DNA of 60,078 nt from Chitinophagaceae bacterium (GTDB taxonomy: Bacteria > Bacteroidota > Bacteroidia > Chitinophagales > Chitinophagaceae). How positions within the stretch are numbered: the first letter of the stretch is position 1; every line of letters begins with the position of its first letter. Location of the stretch: NCBI GenBank assembly GCA_016787065.1, contig JAEUVD010000039.1, forward strand, positions 1 to 60,078, given 5' to 3'. A model generated the notes under the pieces. It ran no database searches and was not told the origin of the DNA. It saw only the letters and a list, made by a program, of their open reading frames with translations. Position numbers and translations under genes: made by a program. This document shows, in pieces, positions 8,454-17,014 of the stretch.

Positions 8454-9487
8454 TATGCCGACTCTGATGTACCTGCTACCGCAAGTTTTCTGTTTTGACC
8501 TGTTGTTTCTTTTGCCGGCACTGGAAAATCTTTACCAAATTGTTTTCTCAGGATTTTGCAAGCCTCAAATGGGTCTGCCTCATTCTCTGCATCTTCTAGT
8601 GTATCTCTCAACTTTTCAAGTTTCGTTTTCAGGTTCTTACACTGTTGATCTGTCATTTTCTCGAACAAATCATTCTCCGGAGGCACAGGCAAATGCACTT
8701 TTATTCTACTATCCCACCAGCTAAACTGGTTAAGTATATAGTCCACAAAATCTTTTGTAGCCTTTAGGTCATTGATATCTATAGCCCTAGTAAATGAGTC
8801 TTTGATTGAAGGAACAAAACCATTGTACGCAAGGGCCGTCAATGCAATTCCTGTAGGCTTGCCATTTACGCTATCAAATTGGTAATCTTTCCAGCGTTTC
8901 ATAAACCTGATTGCTCTTTTAAACTGATTGCTTTCATCGACATCGGAATATTTATTATTTATAAGATCTTTCAGTTTCGTTGGTTTTGATTCCTCCCATT
9001 TTTTGTTATCCGTTGTTGATGTCGGAGTACCTTTGGCAAGGTAAGTTTTACCATCGCTATTTGCATCGGCGTAACATGCAAAGTCAACATGGAATTTTGG
9101 TAACCCTTCTTCTACATATTGTACTCTAATACATGCTTTTTTCCATTCAACAGTTCTGAATTGGGTATTTAAAGCATCATAGACCCAAGTCTTTATCTGT
9201 AGAGGTCTGTAGTCACCTTTATCTATTTCAAATAATAAACCGCAGTCAATATCATAATCGTCCTCATCATACATTGGTTTATTACCTGTTCCCATTGCAT
9301 AACTACCTTGATTAAATGGTGTGAACCGAACAAGCTTGATACCCTTTTCTTCACATATTTTTTTAATAGCTGTTTTTATTTCTTCAATCAGCATGTCTCT
9401 TTTTTTAATGACTTCTTTATTGTCATTTACATCTAAACGTATTATATTATGGAACTCTATAAATTGTTCCTGTATTACTTTTCCCAT
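8453..9487 (-). CDS. cdn: CD-NTase (cGAS/DncV-like nucleotidyltransferase)
   Basis: A 344-residue nucleotidyltransferase. G61-S62 in FNQGSYAMGTG, D79-x-D81 in DYDIDCG and D135 in HVDFACY form the polymerase-beta-type GS/DxD/D catalytic set. The cyclase makes the second messenger sensed by the SAVED domain downstream. SAVED effectors are usually matched with enzymes making cyclic trinucleotides or related oligonucleotides, but the actual product cannot be read from sequence. The tail is low in structure and ends GTSESA; a free C-terminal tail fits its use as a Cap2 conjugation substrate. It lies 12 bp after the LRAT-like gene and shares one base with cap2. I did not assign a numbered clade. 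Confidence 0.92.
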   Translation of the reverse strand: MGKVIQEQFIEFHNIIRLDVNDNKEVIKKRDMLIEEIKTAIKKICEEKGIKLVRFTPFNQGSYAMGTGNKPMYDEDDYDIDCGLLFEIDKGDYRPLQIKTWVYDALNTQFRTVEWKKACIRVQYVEEGLPKFHVDFACYADANSDGKTYLAKGTPTSTTDNKKWEESKPTKLKDLINNKYSDVDESNQFKRAIRFMKRWKDYQFDSVNGKPTGIALTALAYNGFVPSIKDSFTRAIDINDLKATKDFVDYILNQFSWWDSRIKVHLPVPPENDLFEKMTDQQCKNLKTKLEKLRDTLEDAENEADPFEACKILRKQFGKDFPVPAKETTGQNRKLAVAGTSESA

Positions 9488-9499
9488 TGTGTTAAAATT

Positions 9500-9937
9500 T
9501 TAATCATTAAAAATTGTATTAATAATAGAAAAGAAAATAAATACCCCTGCAGCAGCTTTTAAACCAGCTACAAAATTATCTACTTGCTCGCTTCTTATTT
9601 TTCCATGCTGAATCTCATTTGCAAAATGTTGGCAATTGTAGTTTATCAAATTATATGGCTTCCCTAATTTATTTAGTACCATTAGAATAGCCATTTTTCT
9701 ATCATGGCTAGTTCCCTGAAACCTCTCTATTCTTGTAATTTCAATTGCAGTGCTAAAAAATTCTTCCAGACTAACCAGCCTCACGCCAAAGCCTATTTTA
9801 TTTTCCGCTATCAAAGATACTCCTTGATGGTTTTTACCTAGATATAATGCGTGGTGCTGGACCACTCGTAGATCACTTTTAGGGACTACGATTCTGTCGC
9901 CCGGCAATAAATTCAATTCGTATATAATATTATCCAT
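9500..9937 (-). CDS. LRAT-like (NlpC/P60-fold) protein with C-terminal membrane segment
   Basis: A 145-residue protein. It opens with LLPGDRIVVP and VQHHALYLG (His28/His29), then NYNCQHFANEI with Cys102 and His104. This matches the circularly permuted NlpC/P60 layout of the LRAT/HRASLS family, whose members transfer or hydrolyse acyl groups through a Cys-His pair. A hydrophobic helix at about 123-143 is a likely C-terminal membrane anchor, also as in HRASLS enzymes. It is the second gene of the CBASS operon, 6 bp after the DUF2188 gene and 12 bp before the CD-NTase. I know of no defined role for such a protein in CBASS; a membrane phospholipase/acyltransferase accessory or second effector is a guess. 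Confidence 0.75.
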   Translation of the reverse strand: MDNIIYELNLLPGDRIVVPKSDLRVVQHHALYLGKNHQGVSLIAENKIGFGVRLVSLEEFFSTAIEITRIERFQGTSHDRKMAILMVLNKLGKPYNLINYNCQHFANEIQHGKIRSEQVDNFVAGLKAAAGVFIFFSIINTIFND

Positions 9938-9943
9938 TGTAAA

Positions 9944-10180
9944 TTAATTTTTTGTGTCTTTAGGAGGGTTAGGGTCATTTCCGTAGGAATCACTATCACG
10001 AATTTTCCCATCCCTTCCATGAATTACTACCTCTACTTCCTGATTCTTTGCTATTTCAGTGGCTCTGGCAATGGCTTCTTTTTGAGTAGGAACAATTACC
10101 GTAGCTTTTTCGTTTCCAGCACCCTTAACTTGCCAACCACCATTTGGATGAGGTGTCACATGTTGATTTCTTTTAGTCAT
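9944..10180 (-). CDS. DUF2188-like small protein, first gene of CBASS operon
   Basis: A 78-residue protein. The ATG at 10180 was chosen over an upstream ATG at 10264, because the homology-like part starts MTKRNQHVTPHPNGGWQVKG and the upstream extension would cover the promoter. The HVTPHPNGGWQVK opening and EAIARATEIAKNQEVEVVIHGRDGKI are typical of DUF2188, a short alpha/beta domain often encoded beside restriction or other defence genes, of unknown function. The tail (SDSYGNDPNPPKDTKN) is disordered. It lies 6 bp upstream of the LRAT-like gene and 27 nt after the predicted transcription start. Confidence 0.75.
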   Translation of the reverse strand: MTKRNQHVTPHPNGGWQVKGAGNEKATVIVPTQKEAIARATEIAKNQEVEVVIHGRDGKIRDSDSYGNDPNPPKDTKN

Positions 10181-10206
10181 AATTTTAAATATTATTTTGT
10201 TAGATA

Positions 10207-10253
10207 AACTGACAAAGATAATGCCAAAATTATAGCATGTAATAATGTCAGTT
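10207..10253. promoter_or_regulatory. Candidate operator: nearly concentric dyads between CBASS operon and capH-like gene
   Basis: Outer arms AACTGACA (10207-10214) and TGTCAGTT (10246-10253) are perfect inverted repeats centred at 10230. Inner arms ATGC (10221-10224) and GCAT (10235-10238) share almost the same centre (10229.5). The left outer arm overlaps the -7 box of the CBASS promoter. The dyad lies in the 145-bp gap between the divergent operon and XRE gene. A dimeric XRE repressor bound here would block the promoter. Binding is inferred from position and symmetry, not shown. Confidence 0.5.
10214..10221 (-). promoter_or_regulatory. Predicted -7 promoter box of the CBASS operon
   Basis: On the minus strand this reads TATCTTTG, an exact match to the Bacteroidota -7 consensus TAnnTTTG. 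Transcription would start near 10207, about 27 nt before the ATG of the DUF2188 gene. No equally clear -33 element was seen. The box overlaps the left arm of the dyad operator. Confidence 0.5.
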
Positions 10254-10325
10254 ATAATAATCATTCATATTTAACGTTTAATTACAAAATTTCTGATTAA
10301 CTTAGCAGCCTAATGATGATTATAA

Positions 10326-10652
10326 ATGACTTTTGAAGAACAATTATATACTATTATTAGCCAAAGAATTAGGGATAAACGTAAATATCTCAATATAAGT
10401 CAAGAAGAAATAGCCAATAAATTGAATGTAAGTAGAGCTTCCATTTCGAATATGGAAACTGGCAAACATCAAGTTTCCGTCATTTCGATCTTTGAACTTT
10501 GCCCTATCTTTAATTGTGAAATATTTGATTTAATACCTAAATTCGATGAAGTTTATTCTCAATTGGAATATTCCAATTCGAAGTCATTTAACACTTTAGA
10601 AGAAACACAAAAAGTAAGTATTGAAAAAATCATAAAGGATATAGAATTATGA
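10326..10652 (+). CDS. CapH-like XRE repressor of the CBASS operon
   Basis: A 108-residue protein with an XRE HTH at residues about 12-65 (DKRKYLNISQEEIANKLNVS, then ASISNMETGKHQVS) and a short helical C-terminal part. Its last bases overlap the next gene in an ATGA (stop and start share 10649-10652). The pair is divergent to the CBASS operon, the same layout as the characterised CapH (HTH repressor)/CapP (ImmA-type protease) switch found beside CBASS. It could also be a generic XRE/ImmA pair of the mobile element. The adjacent dyad and the CBASS partner support the CapH reading. Confidence 0.75.
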   Translation: MTFEEQLYTIISQRIRDKRKYLNISQEEIANKLNVSRASISNMETGKHQVSVISIFELCPIFNCEIFDLIPKFDEVYSQLEYSNSKSFNTLEETQKVSIEKIIKDIEL

Positions 10653-11170
10653 TTATCAATTATATCGAAAAGATTACTTGGGATATTTTGAGGAAATTGA
10701 ATATAAAATCAGCAAAAGATATCGTAATTAATGAAATTGTAACATGCTTGGGAGTCAACTTGGCAGAAATTGACATGGACGATGAAATTTCTGGATTTTT
10801 TGTCATCAAAGATGGTGTCCCAGTAATAAGAGTAAATAATAAGCAACATCCTGCACGGCGAAATTTTACAATAGCTCATGAACTAGGTCACTTTGTTTTA
10901 CATAAAGACAGCATAATGTTTGTTGACAAAGAGGTGATGCTTTTGCGAGATAATGTGTCAAAAACAGGCGAAAAATTAAAGGAAAGAGAAGCTAATGCAT
11001 TCGCCGCTTCCTTATTAATGCCTCAAATTTTTTTAGAAACGGAAATTGAAAAACTGGTATCTGATCCAAGGCATACACCGGTAAAGTACTTGGCTGATAT
11101 TTTTAAGGTAAGTGAGCTTGCAATGAGTATAAGGCTCACTAATTTAGATTACAATATTGGCTATTTTTAA
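10649..11170 (+). CDS. CapP-like ImmA/IrrE metallopeptidase
   Basis: A 173-residue COG2856-type zinc protease. HELGH lies at residues 77-81 (IAHELGHFVLH), and REANAFAASLLMP supplies Glu114 as third ligand. Cys33 is the only cysteine; a cysteine-switch role, as proposed for CapP, is possible but not testable here. In the known CapH-CapP system the protease is activated by single-stranded DNA and cleaves the repressor, turning on CBASS after DNA damage. The start overlaps the stop of the XRE gene by 4 bp, so the two are translated together. An IS1595-family insertion begins 167 bp downstream. Confidence 0.78.
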   Translation: MIINYIEKITWDILRKLNIKSAKDIVINEIVTCLGVNLAEIDMDDEISGFFVIKDGVPVIRVNNKQHPARRNFTIAHELGHFVLHKDSIMFVDKEVMLLRDNVSKTGEKLKEREANAFAASLLMPQIFLETEIEKLVSDPRHTPVKYLADIFKVSELAMSIRLTNLDYNIGYF

Positions 11171-11336
11171 ATTGATAGAGGCGCAATGACAATTTCATGA
11201 TTTTTAGATTTTCAGTGGTTAGTAATTAATATGTTCTATTTTCATTGATTTTGCCGACTATGTATGATATTCTTAAAACATTAAGCCGCAAGCTTAAATT
11301 GGTCCTCACTACTGGTTCTCATGTTTTCAAAGAATA

Positions 11337-12326
11337 AATGCTTATCCGTAAAATTACCCAAGTACGTAAACTGGCTATTTAGTGGGATGTGAGGTTTGTA
11401 TAAAATATAAAGCTATGCGACTCACACAATTTCTCAAGCAGTATGACACAGAACAAAAGAGTATTGAATTTTTCCGAATACAACGAGAACGTCAAGGAAT
11501 TAAATGCAGTAAATGCGGAGGTGTTTCAATGCATTGGAGCGGAACGAAAACCTTATGGCATTGCAATGGCTGTGGTTATAGAATGGGTTTGCGCAAGGAT
11601 ACTGTCATGGAGAATTCAAAACTTCCATACCGAATATGGCTTACGGTTTTATACCTGATGTTGATGACCAAAAAGGGCTATTCAGCGAAGGAGATGCAAA
11701 CTATTTTAGGGCACAACCGGTATGAACCCATTTGGTTAATGATGCACAAGATTCGGATTCTTATGGGTAAACGGGATGAAAAGTATCAACTGGATGGTTT
11801 TGTCGAATTGGATGAAGGATTCTTTGCAGGGCATAGAAAAAAGGGAGACAAGGAAGATGGCAAACCTTTTAAAGAAATAGATAGAAATGAAAAAGTGTTA
11901 GTGGCAGTAAACAAGAATGATCATGGAGCAAAGTTCCTCAAAATGACTGTGGTAAACTCTTTATCCAAGCTGGATGTCTCCTATGAAATCCCAAAAATGA
12001 TCAATAAAAGTGCGACGGTGATAACAGATGGCAGAAGGTGCTATACTCCTTTAGCTCAGTTAGTGGAGAATCATCAAATTCATATTATTCGAAACAAGAA
12101 GGAAGTATGTAACACGTTTCCTTGGGTGCATATCGCTATCAGCAATGCGAAAAAGAAATTGAAGGGTATTCACCACCATGTGAAAAATCAATACATGCAG
12201 AACTACCTAAACGAATTCACGTATCGATTTAATCGGCGAAATTTCAATGAAAACATTTTTGACCGTCTAATCATTGCAGTGCTTGCCTGTGCTTGGTGTG
12301 TTTAGGTAACTTAACGGATAATCATT
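11337..12326 (+). mobile_element. IS1595-family insertion sequence
   Basis: About 990 bp containing one transposase. The left end (11337-11358) and the right end (12305-12326) are 22-bp inverted repeats with 3 mismatches; the core is TTATCCGT..A. .TTACC on each inner side. The transposase stop overlaps the right repeat. The family usually makes 8-bp target duplications, but the 8 bp outside these ends (aaagaata and agtttgtt) do not match. The insertion may therefore be old, the outermost ends may be mis-set, or it may have arisen by rearrangement. Confidence 0.75.
11415..12305 (+). CDS. IS1595-family (ISXO2-like) transposase
   Basis: The ATG at 11415 is preferred to a GTG at 11382, because the family opening MRLTQFLKQYD begins there. 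This gives 296 residues. An N-terminal zinc ribbon (CSKCGG, then CNGCGY) is followed by a helix and an RNase H-type transposase core. ELDEGFFAGH carries the first Asp and VITDGRRCY the second. The region ISNAKKKLKGIHHHV carries the Asn/His-type third position seen in this family. The gene is intact, so it may still be active. Confidence 0.85.
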   Translation: MRLTQFLKQYDTEQKSIEFFRIQRERQGIKCSKCGGVSMHWSGTKTLWHCNGCGYRMGLRKDTVMENSKLPYRIWLTVLYLMLMTKKGYSAKEMQTILGHNRYEPIWLMMHKIRILMGKRDEKYQLDGFVELDEGFFAGHRKKGDKEDGKPFKEIDRNEKVLVAVNKNDHGAKFLKMTVVNSLSKLDVSYEIPKMINKSATVITDGRRCYTPLAQLVENHQIHIIRNKKEVCNTFPWVHIAISNAKKKLKGIHHHVKNQYMQNYLNEFTYRFNRRNFNENIFDRLIIAVLACAWCV

Positions 12327-12472
12327 AGTTTGTTTTAATAACATGTTTGAATCTCGATGATGAACTAAATCCTTCACAGTTAATCAACATTTGGAATTAA
12401 TACTGATATGACAACTTATAGCACAATTTCTAATTTCAAATATTGGTCGTTTATCACTTAGGATAAAAGATA

Positions 12473-14971
12473 TTACGGCAAAATAGAAGTTAGGCCAGCT
12501 TCGACATTTGGAATTAAAATAATAGCATCAAGCGCATCAGCGCTGCCATCACCATTCAAATCAACATCTAAATAACCACTAAAGCCATTTACTATTGCTG
12601 GATCCAATAAGAGATAATCATCAGAATCAATAGCTCTATCAAAATTTGTATCACCAGAAATAAATGCCCACTTATTCTGACCTACAGATTTCATATTATT
12701 TCCATATGCTTTAGAAATAGCAGTAGTAAAATCGTAAGTGGTAATTGAGTTACCAAAATAAACTGGTACTGAGCTCCACGTTTCCAATGAATTTCTATGT
12801 TTAACCGCTATATAGTAGTTACCATAGCTAATATTAAAACTGCTTTGTACATTCCCATTTGTAAATACAAAAGCTGTTGTCGTTGCCATAGTGCTGTACG
12901 GAAATGTGCTTGAGTGAAGTTCGACAATAACAATATCACATATTTGATTGTTTAATAGTACTCCTTGATTTAACAATACAGGAGCCATTAACCCACCTCC
13001 AAGATAATATCCTTGTATGTACAACTTAAGATTCAAATACGAAATACAAGTATCCACAGAAATAAATGCAGGACTTGAAGTCGCAGTGCATCCATTTGAA
13101 TTAGAATAAGTATAGGTATAGGAAGTTGAAGGACCGTTATATGGATTTGGAACACTAAAAATTCCACCCATCGGATTACCAACTAAATTAACCGAAGAAC
13201 CATTACAACCTGTCACGTTACCTGCGGTAACGATGGGCAATGGATTTCTCATGATTGTAATAGAATTGGAAGTTATTTGATTAGAAATATAACACGTATT
13301 AGAAATAATAGTACAGGTCACAAGCTGTCCATTAGTAAAAGTGTTTGACTGAAATGTAGGGCTATTTGTTCCCACCAGATTACCATCTACTTTCCATTGA
13401 TAGATTGGTGAAACTACATTACTAGCAGTGGCATTTAAGGTAATAGAAGAATTAACACAAGAGGGATTAGTGCCAGCGGTTATGGAAATATTTAATGTTG
13501 GCATGGATAAACTGGAACAGGTATCTTGGCTCATTTTATGAATAAAAATATCATACCCTCCCAGTGAAGAGAGGTTTTGTATCCCACCGTCAGGATCAAA
13601 ATCTATAGGCCCTTGAAATCCTCCACCAGAGTAAATATTATTTACCCCATCTATTGCAATACAATTACCAACATCATTACTGGTACTTCCCATACTCTTT
13701 GCCCATACGAAATTTCCATTTGCAGATAGTTTTAAAATAAAAAAGTCCTTTGCTCCTTGAGAAATTAAATTGAAAGTTGGTACACCGGGATTAAAGTCCA
13801 CCGTAGAATTATAATAACCTGTAACATAAACATTGTTACCAGCATCAAGGGCAATTGAATAACCATTGTCAATGGATGTTCCACCTATACCTTGAGCCCA
13901 AATTAAATTACCAAGGGAATCTAACTTAGAAACAAAAATATCATCGCTACCCTGAGAGGTTAAATTGTAAATACCTGCTCCGGGGTCAAAATCCGCCGTA
14001 CCTTGAAATAACCCAGTATAATAAATGTTACTTAAACTATCTAAAACCATTGAAAAACCCACATCATGTAATGAGCCGCCTATTTTTTTTGCCCATACAA
14101 AATTACCAGCATTGGTAAGTTTTAGAATACATATATCAATATTAGCTGAATTAAGATAAAAGGTACCAACACCGGGGTCTAAATCCGTATTTCCAAAAAT
14201 TCTCATTAAGGTAAATACATTTCCAAATTTATCAACTCGGATTGATAACCCTTGATCACTTTCAGGCCCATCACCTATTTTTTTTGCCCAAACAAAATTG
14301 CCGTTGGTAGTAAGCTTTAAAATAAAAATATCTTGATACGCCGAAGATATCAAAGTGAAAACTCCAAGACCTGGGTCGAAATCTGCTGTTCCGAAAAATT
14401 TACCTGTCAAGTATACATTCCCATTTACGTCAACATCTATCGCCTGAGCAGATTCATACGGGTCTATACCACTATTCGATAATGAGCCAATAGTTTTAGC
14501 CCAAATAAAATTTCCATTACTATCCAATTTACACACAAAAATATCGTACGCACCTACAGCTGTAATATTATAGTCGGCTACTCCAGGGTCAAAATCCGCT
14601 GTACCACTAAATGTCCCAGTAATGTATACATTCTTGTTATTATCCGTCTTAATACCATAACCAACATCATTGGAAACCCCGCCTAATCTGCGCGCCCATG
14701 AGAAATTACCTTGGGGGGTTAATTTTAATACAAAAATTTCACCGTTAGTATTGGATGATAAGTTATAAACACCTGCACCTGGGTCAAAATCAATAGTACC
14801 CCTGAAGTATCCTGTACTATATGAATTACCTGATATATCTGTGGTAATAGCGTATGCTTCATCAGCACCTGTACTACTGCCAAATTGTTTGACCCATTGT
14901 AAGCTTGATGTTTGTGAAATTGAAAAATTGACTTTAATGCAAATTAAAATAAATAAAAATAATTGTTTCAT
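12473..14971 (-). CDS. Secreted SBBP beta-propeller-repeat surface protein
   Basis: An 832-residue exported protein (signal peptide about 1-19, ending FSISQ). About seven SBBP-type repeats span residues 20-480, each with a GNxxxTGxFxGTxDFDPG core and a FxWAKxIGG link. They build a propeller or solenoid. An Ig-like segment follows (about 500-620), and then a C-terminal dockerin-like calcium region with DTNFDRAIDSDD and DVDLNGDGSADALD. I see no clear type IX sorting domain at the end. It is probably a cell-surface or extracellular protein. Base use is similar to its neighbours. It lies between the IS and the serine recombinase, so it may be island cargo. Confidence 0.8.
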   Translation of the reverse strand: MKQLFLFILICIKVNFSISQTSSLQWVKQFGSSTGADEAYAITTDISGNSYSTGYFRGTIDFDPGAGVYNLSSNTNGEIFVLKLTPQGNFSWARRLGGVSNDVGYGIKTDNNKNVYITGTFSGTADFDPGVADYNITAVGAYDIFVCKLDSNGNFIWAKTIGSLSNSGIDPYESAQAIDVDVNGNVYLTGKFFGTADFDPGLGVFTLISSAYQDIFILKLTTNGNFVWAKKIGDGPESDQGLSIRVDKFGNVFTLMRIFGNTDLDPGVGTFYLNSANIDICILKLTNAGNFVWAKKIGGSLHDVGFSMVLDSLSNIYYTGLFQGTADFDPGAGIYNLTSQGSDDIFVSKLDSLGNLIWAQGIGGTSIDNGYSIALDAGNNVYVTGYYNSTVDFNPGVPTFNLISQGAKDFFILKLSANGNFVWAKSMGSTSNDVGNCIAIDGVNNIYSGGGFQGPIDFDPDGGIQNLSSLGGYDIFIHKMSQDTCSSLSMPTLNISITAGTNPSCVNSSITLNATASNVVSPIYQWKVDGNLVGTNSPTFQSNTFTNGQLVTCTIISNTCYISNQITSNSITIMRNPLPIVTAGNVTGCNGSSVNLVGNPMGGIFSVPNPYNGPSTSYTYTYSNSNGCTATSSPAFISVDTCISYLNLKLYIQGYYLGGGLMAPVLLNQGVLLNNQICDIVIVELHSSTFPYSTMATTTAFVFTNGNVQSSFNISYGNYYIAVKHRNSLETWSSVPVYFGNSITTYDFTTAISKAYGNNMKSVGQNKWAFISGDTNFDRAIDSDDYLLLDPAIVNGFSGYLDVDLNGDGSADALDAIILIPNVEAGLTSILP

Positions 14972-15241
14972 GGTAATCGGTTTTAAATACTAAAGTTACA
15001 ATTTTTTAAGGATGAAAGCATAACCAAACAAAAGTCTTTGTAGACCATTTCACTTCTCCAATTGTACTACCCCAAGATTTATTCTAACCAATATCCTTAA
15101 ACCTAATCCTGATTAAACCATCATATTATAATAAAGTTAGAGAGGGTCTAATGCACTACTAAATTTATATTCTTATCAATCAAAACTATAAATTGATTTT
15201 AATTCTCTGTTATGTTAAATTATAAATATCTCACCCCTATT

Positions 15242-17014
15242 TCATGTTGTATTTAAAGGCTTATTTATAGATTTAATGTATTCTTGAATTTCCGAGTTCA
15301 TACCTCTAACCTCAGAAAGAGAATTTGAAAGTTCTGAAATCCAAGATAATAGGGCACTATTACGGACAATGCGGTTTTCAAAAAGCTTGAATCCTGGATT
15401 GACCTTAAATAACAATGTATTTTCGTGAATGGAAAGTTCTGAAAAGATAAATCGAACTAGCTTCTCTTTATCTTGCTGATTACATATAATGTCTTGTAAA
15501 ATAAGGCTTTTTAAAAGTTCTGAAAGAATTGTGACTTGTTTGATCGTCTCGGCCATAGCTTCATCTGAAATGACCTCTGCATTTTGAAGTTGGTCCAACT
15601 GATTCTGTAAACTACTTATTTCTTTTGCAAATTTCTCTGGAGTATAAACACCGGATTGAAGTAAATCTAATTTTGCATTTTGAAGATAAGAAAGAGAAGT
15701 GCGTATTTTATTCTTAGCCCTTTCCTGATCATCTAATTTGTTCAACCTTTTAGAATTGAAAACTGCAATATCAGTATTGGTAATTGCATCTAATTCTTGT
15801 TGCTCTTTTTCACTGAGAATCAAACTTTCAATTGCAACATTAAGGAGTCTATTAATATTATCCAAACTAAAACTCTTTGTTTTCGAGGTACAATTCGTTT
15901 GACATCTTGAATAGTAATACTGGATACCTTTTTGGATATATGGAGTGAATACTCTTTGACATGAATTACAACGGAAAAATCCACGATATGGATGTTCTAT
16001 TATTTTGGAGTAGTGAATGGTTACTGTTTTCTCTACAAGCACCTTCTGAACTTTATTAAAAAGCTCATCACCTATTAAAGCTTCATGGCTGATACTTTTG
16101 GAATATCCTCCCTTATTATCACGTACCAGCCCAATATAAAATGGGTTGTTGAGTATTTTGGAAATGGTAGATATATGAGGCAAGGCTTCTTTTTTTTCTC
16201 TTTCCTGATAAAAATCCATTTCAGTTTCATTGAGAATCTCTTCCTTCTTTCGCCTTTTCCTCATGGCTGGCATAGTTAAGCCTTGTGCAATAGCATATTT
16301 CAACAATGAGGCAAGTGTGTACTCCCCTGTTGCATATAGTTCAAACATTCTTTGAATAATCGGGCCTCTTATCGGGTCAATAGGTTTATGAAGCATGGTA
16401 CCTTGGTTTAAGTACCCAATAGGTGCTTTGTAAGTACATATCCCTTTTTCCCTTTGGTTGCGAATATTGAGTTTCACTTTCTCACTTGTAACCCGGCTGT
16501 GGTGAGCTGCAAACATGCCATCAATATCCATGTGTAGTGCTCCTGAACTTGTATTATCATAACTAGCCAATACAAATCTAAAGTCTACCCCTTGCTTCAT
16601 GAGCTTGCGAACAATAGTTTCATCTGCTTTATTACGACTTATTCTATCCCAACATAAAATGATAACACCCTTGAAATAACCTCTATTCAATAGATCGAGC
16701 ATCTTATGAAATTTAGGTCTTTCTATTTTATACTGAACTATACCGTTCTCACCAATAACGATTTCACTATCTTCTTTAAAAGCTGAGTGTTTTTCAGAAA
16801 TGATACCATTGGAACAAAAGCCTTCTAAGGTGATGCTGGCAATAGGTAAATTCTCTTTTTTAGCGAAGCGTTCATTCTCTGCTCTTTGATATTGGATAGA
16901 GTTTTTTTGATTCTCTGGTTCATCCGTACTCTTCCGGTTATATATTAAATACTGTGACTTATATACTTCATTTAATTCTATATCATTCTTTGCATAGGTT
17001 GTAGTTTTTTTCAT
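15242..17014 (-). CDS. Large serine recombinase
   Basis: A 590-residue serine integrase. The catalytic domain spans about 20-180 with nucleophile Ser29 in YNRKSTDE and arginines in CWDRISRNKADE. A recombinase domain follows (about 190-320). Near residues 350-380 a zinc ribbon has FRCNSC and then two more cysteines. A long coiled coil (about 400-520) is typical of these enzymes. It is probably the integrase of this island. Serine integrases often need a separate directionality factor; the small gene overlapping its start (16983-17240) is a candidate. A tyrosine integrase was not found in the window. Confidence 0.9.
   Translation of the reverse strand: MKKTTTYAKNDIELNEVYKSQYLIYNRKSTDEPENQKNSIQYQRAENERFAKKENLPIASITLEGFCSNGIISEKHSAFKEDSEIVIGENGIVQYKIERPKFHKMLDLLNRGYFKGVIILCWDRISRNKADETIVRKLMKQGVDFRFVLASYDNTSSGALHMDIDGMFAAHHSRVTSEKVKLNIRNQREKGICTYKAPIGYLNQGTMLHKPIDPIRGPIIQRMFELYATGEYTLASLLKYAIAQGLTMPAMRKRRKKEEILNETEMDFYQEREKKEALPHISTISKILNNPFYIGLVRDNKGGYSKSISHEALIGDELFNKVQKVLVEKTVTIHYSKIIEHPYRGFFRCNSCQRVFTPYIQKGIQYYYSRCQTNCTSKTKSFSLDNINRLLNVAIESLILSEKEQQELDAITNTDIAVFNSKRLNKLDDQERAKNKIRTSLSYLQNAKLDLLQSGVYTPEKFAKEISSLQNQLDQLQNAEVISDEAMAETIKQVTILSELLKSLILQDIICNQQDKEKLVRFIFSELSIHENTLLFKVNPGFKLFENRIVRNSALLSWISELSNSLSEVRGMNSEIQEYIKSINKPLNTT

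Noticed and set aside
9944..10264. Longer 106-residue version of the DUF2188 protein
   Set aside because: The extra 28 residues do not resemble the family and would cover the -7 box and dyad.
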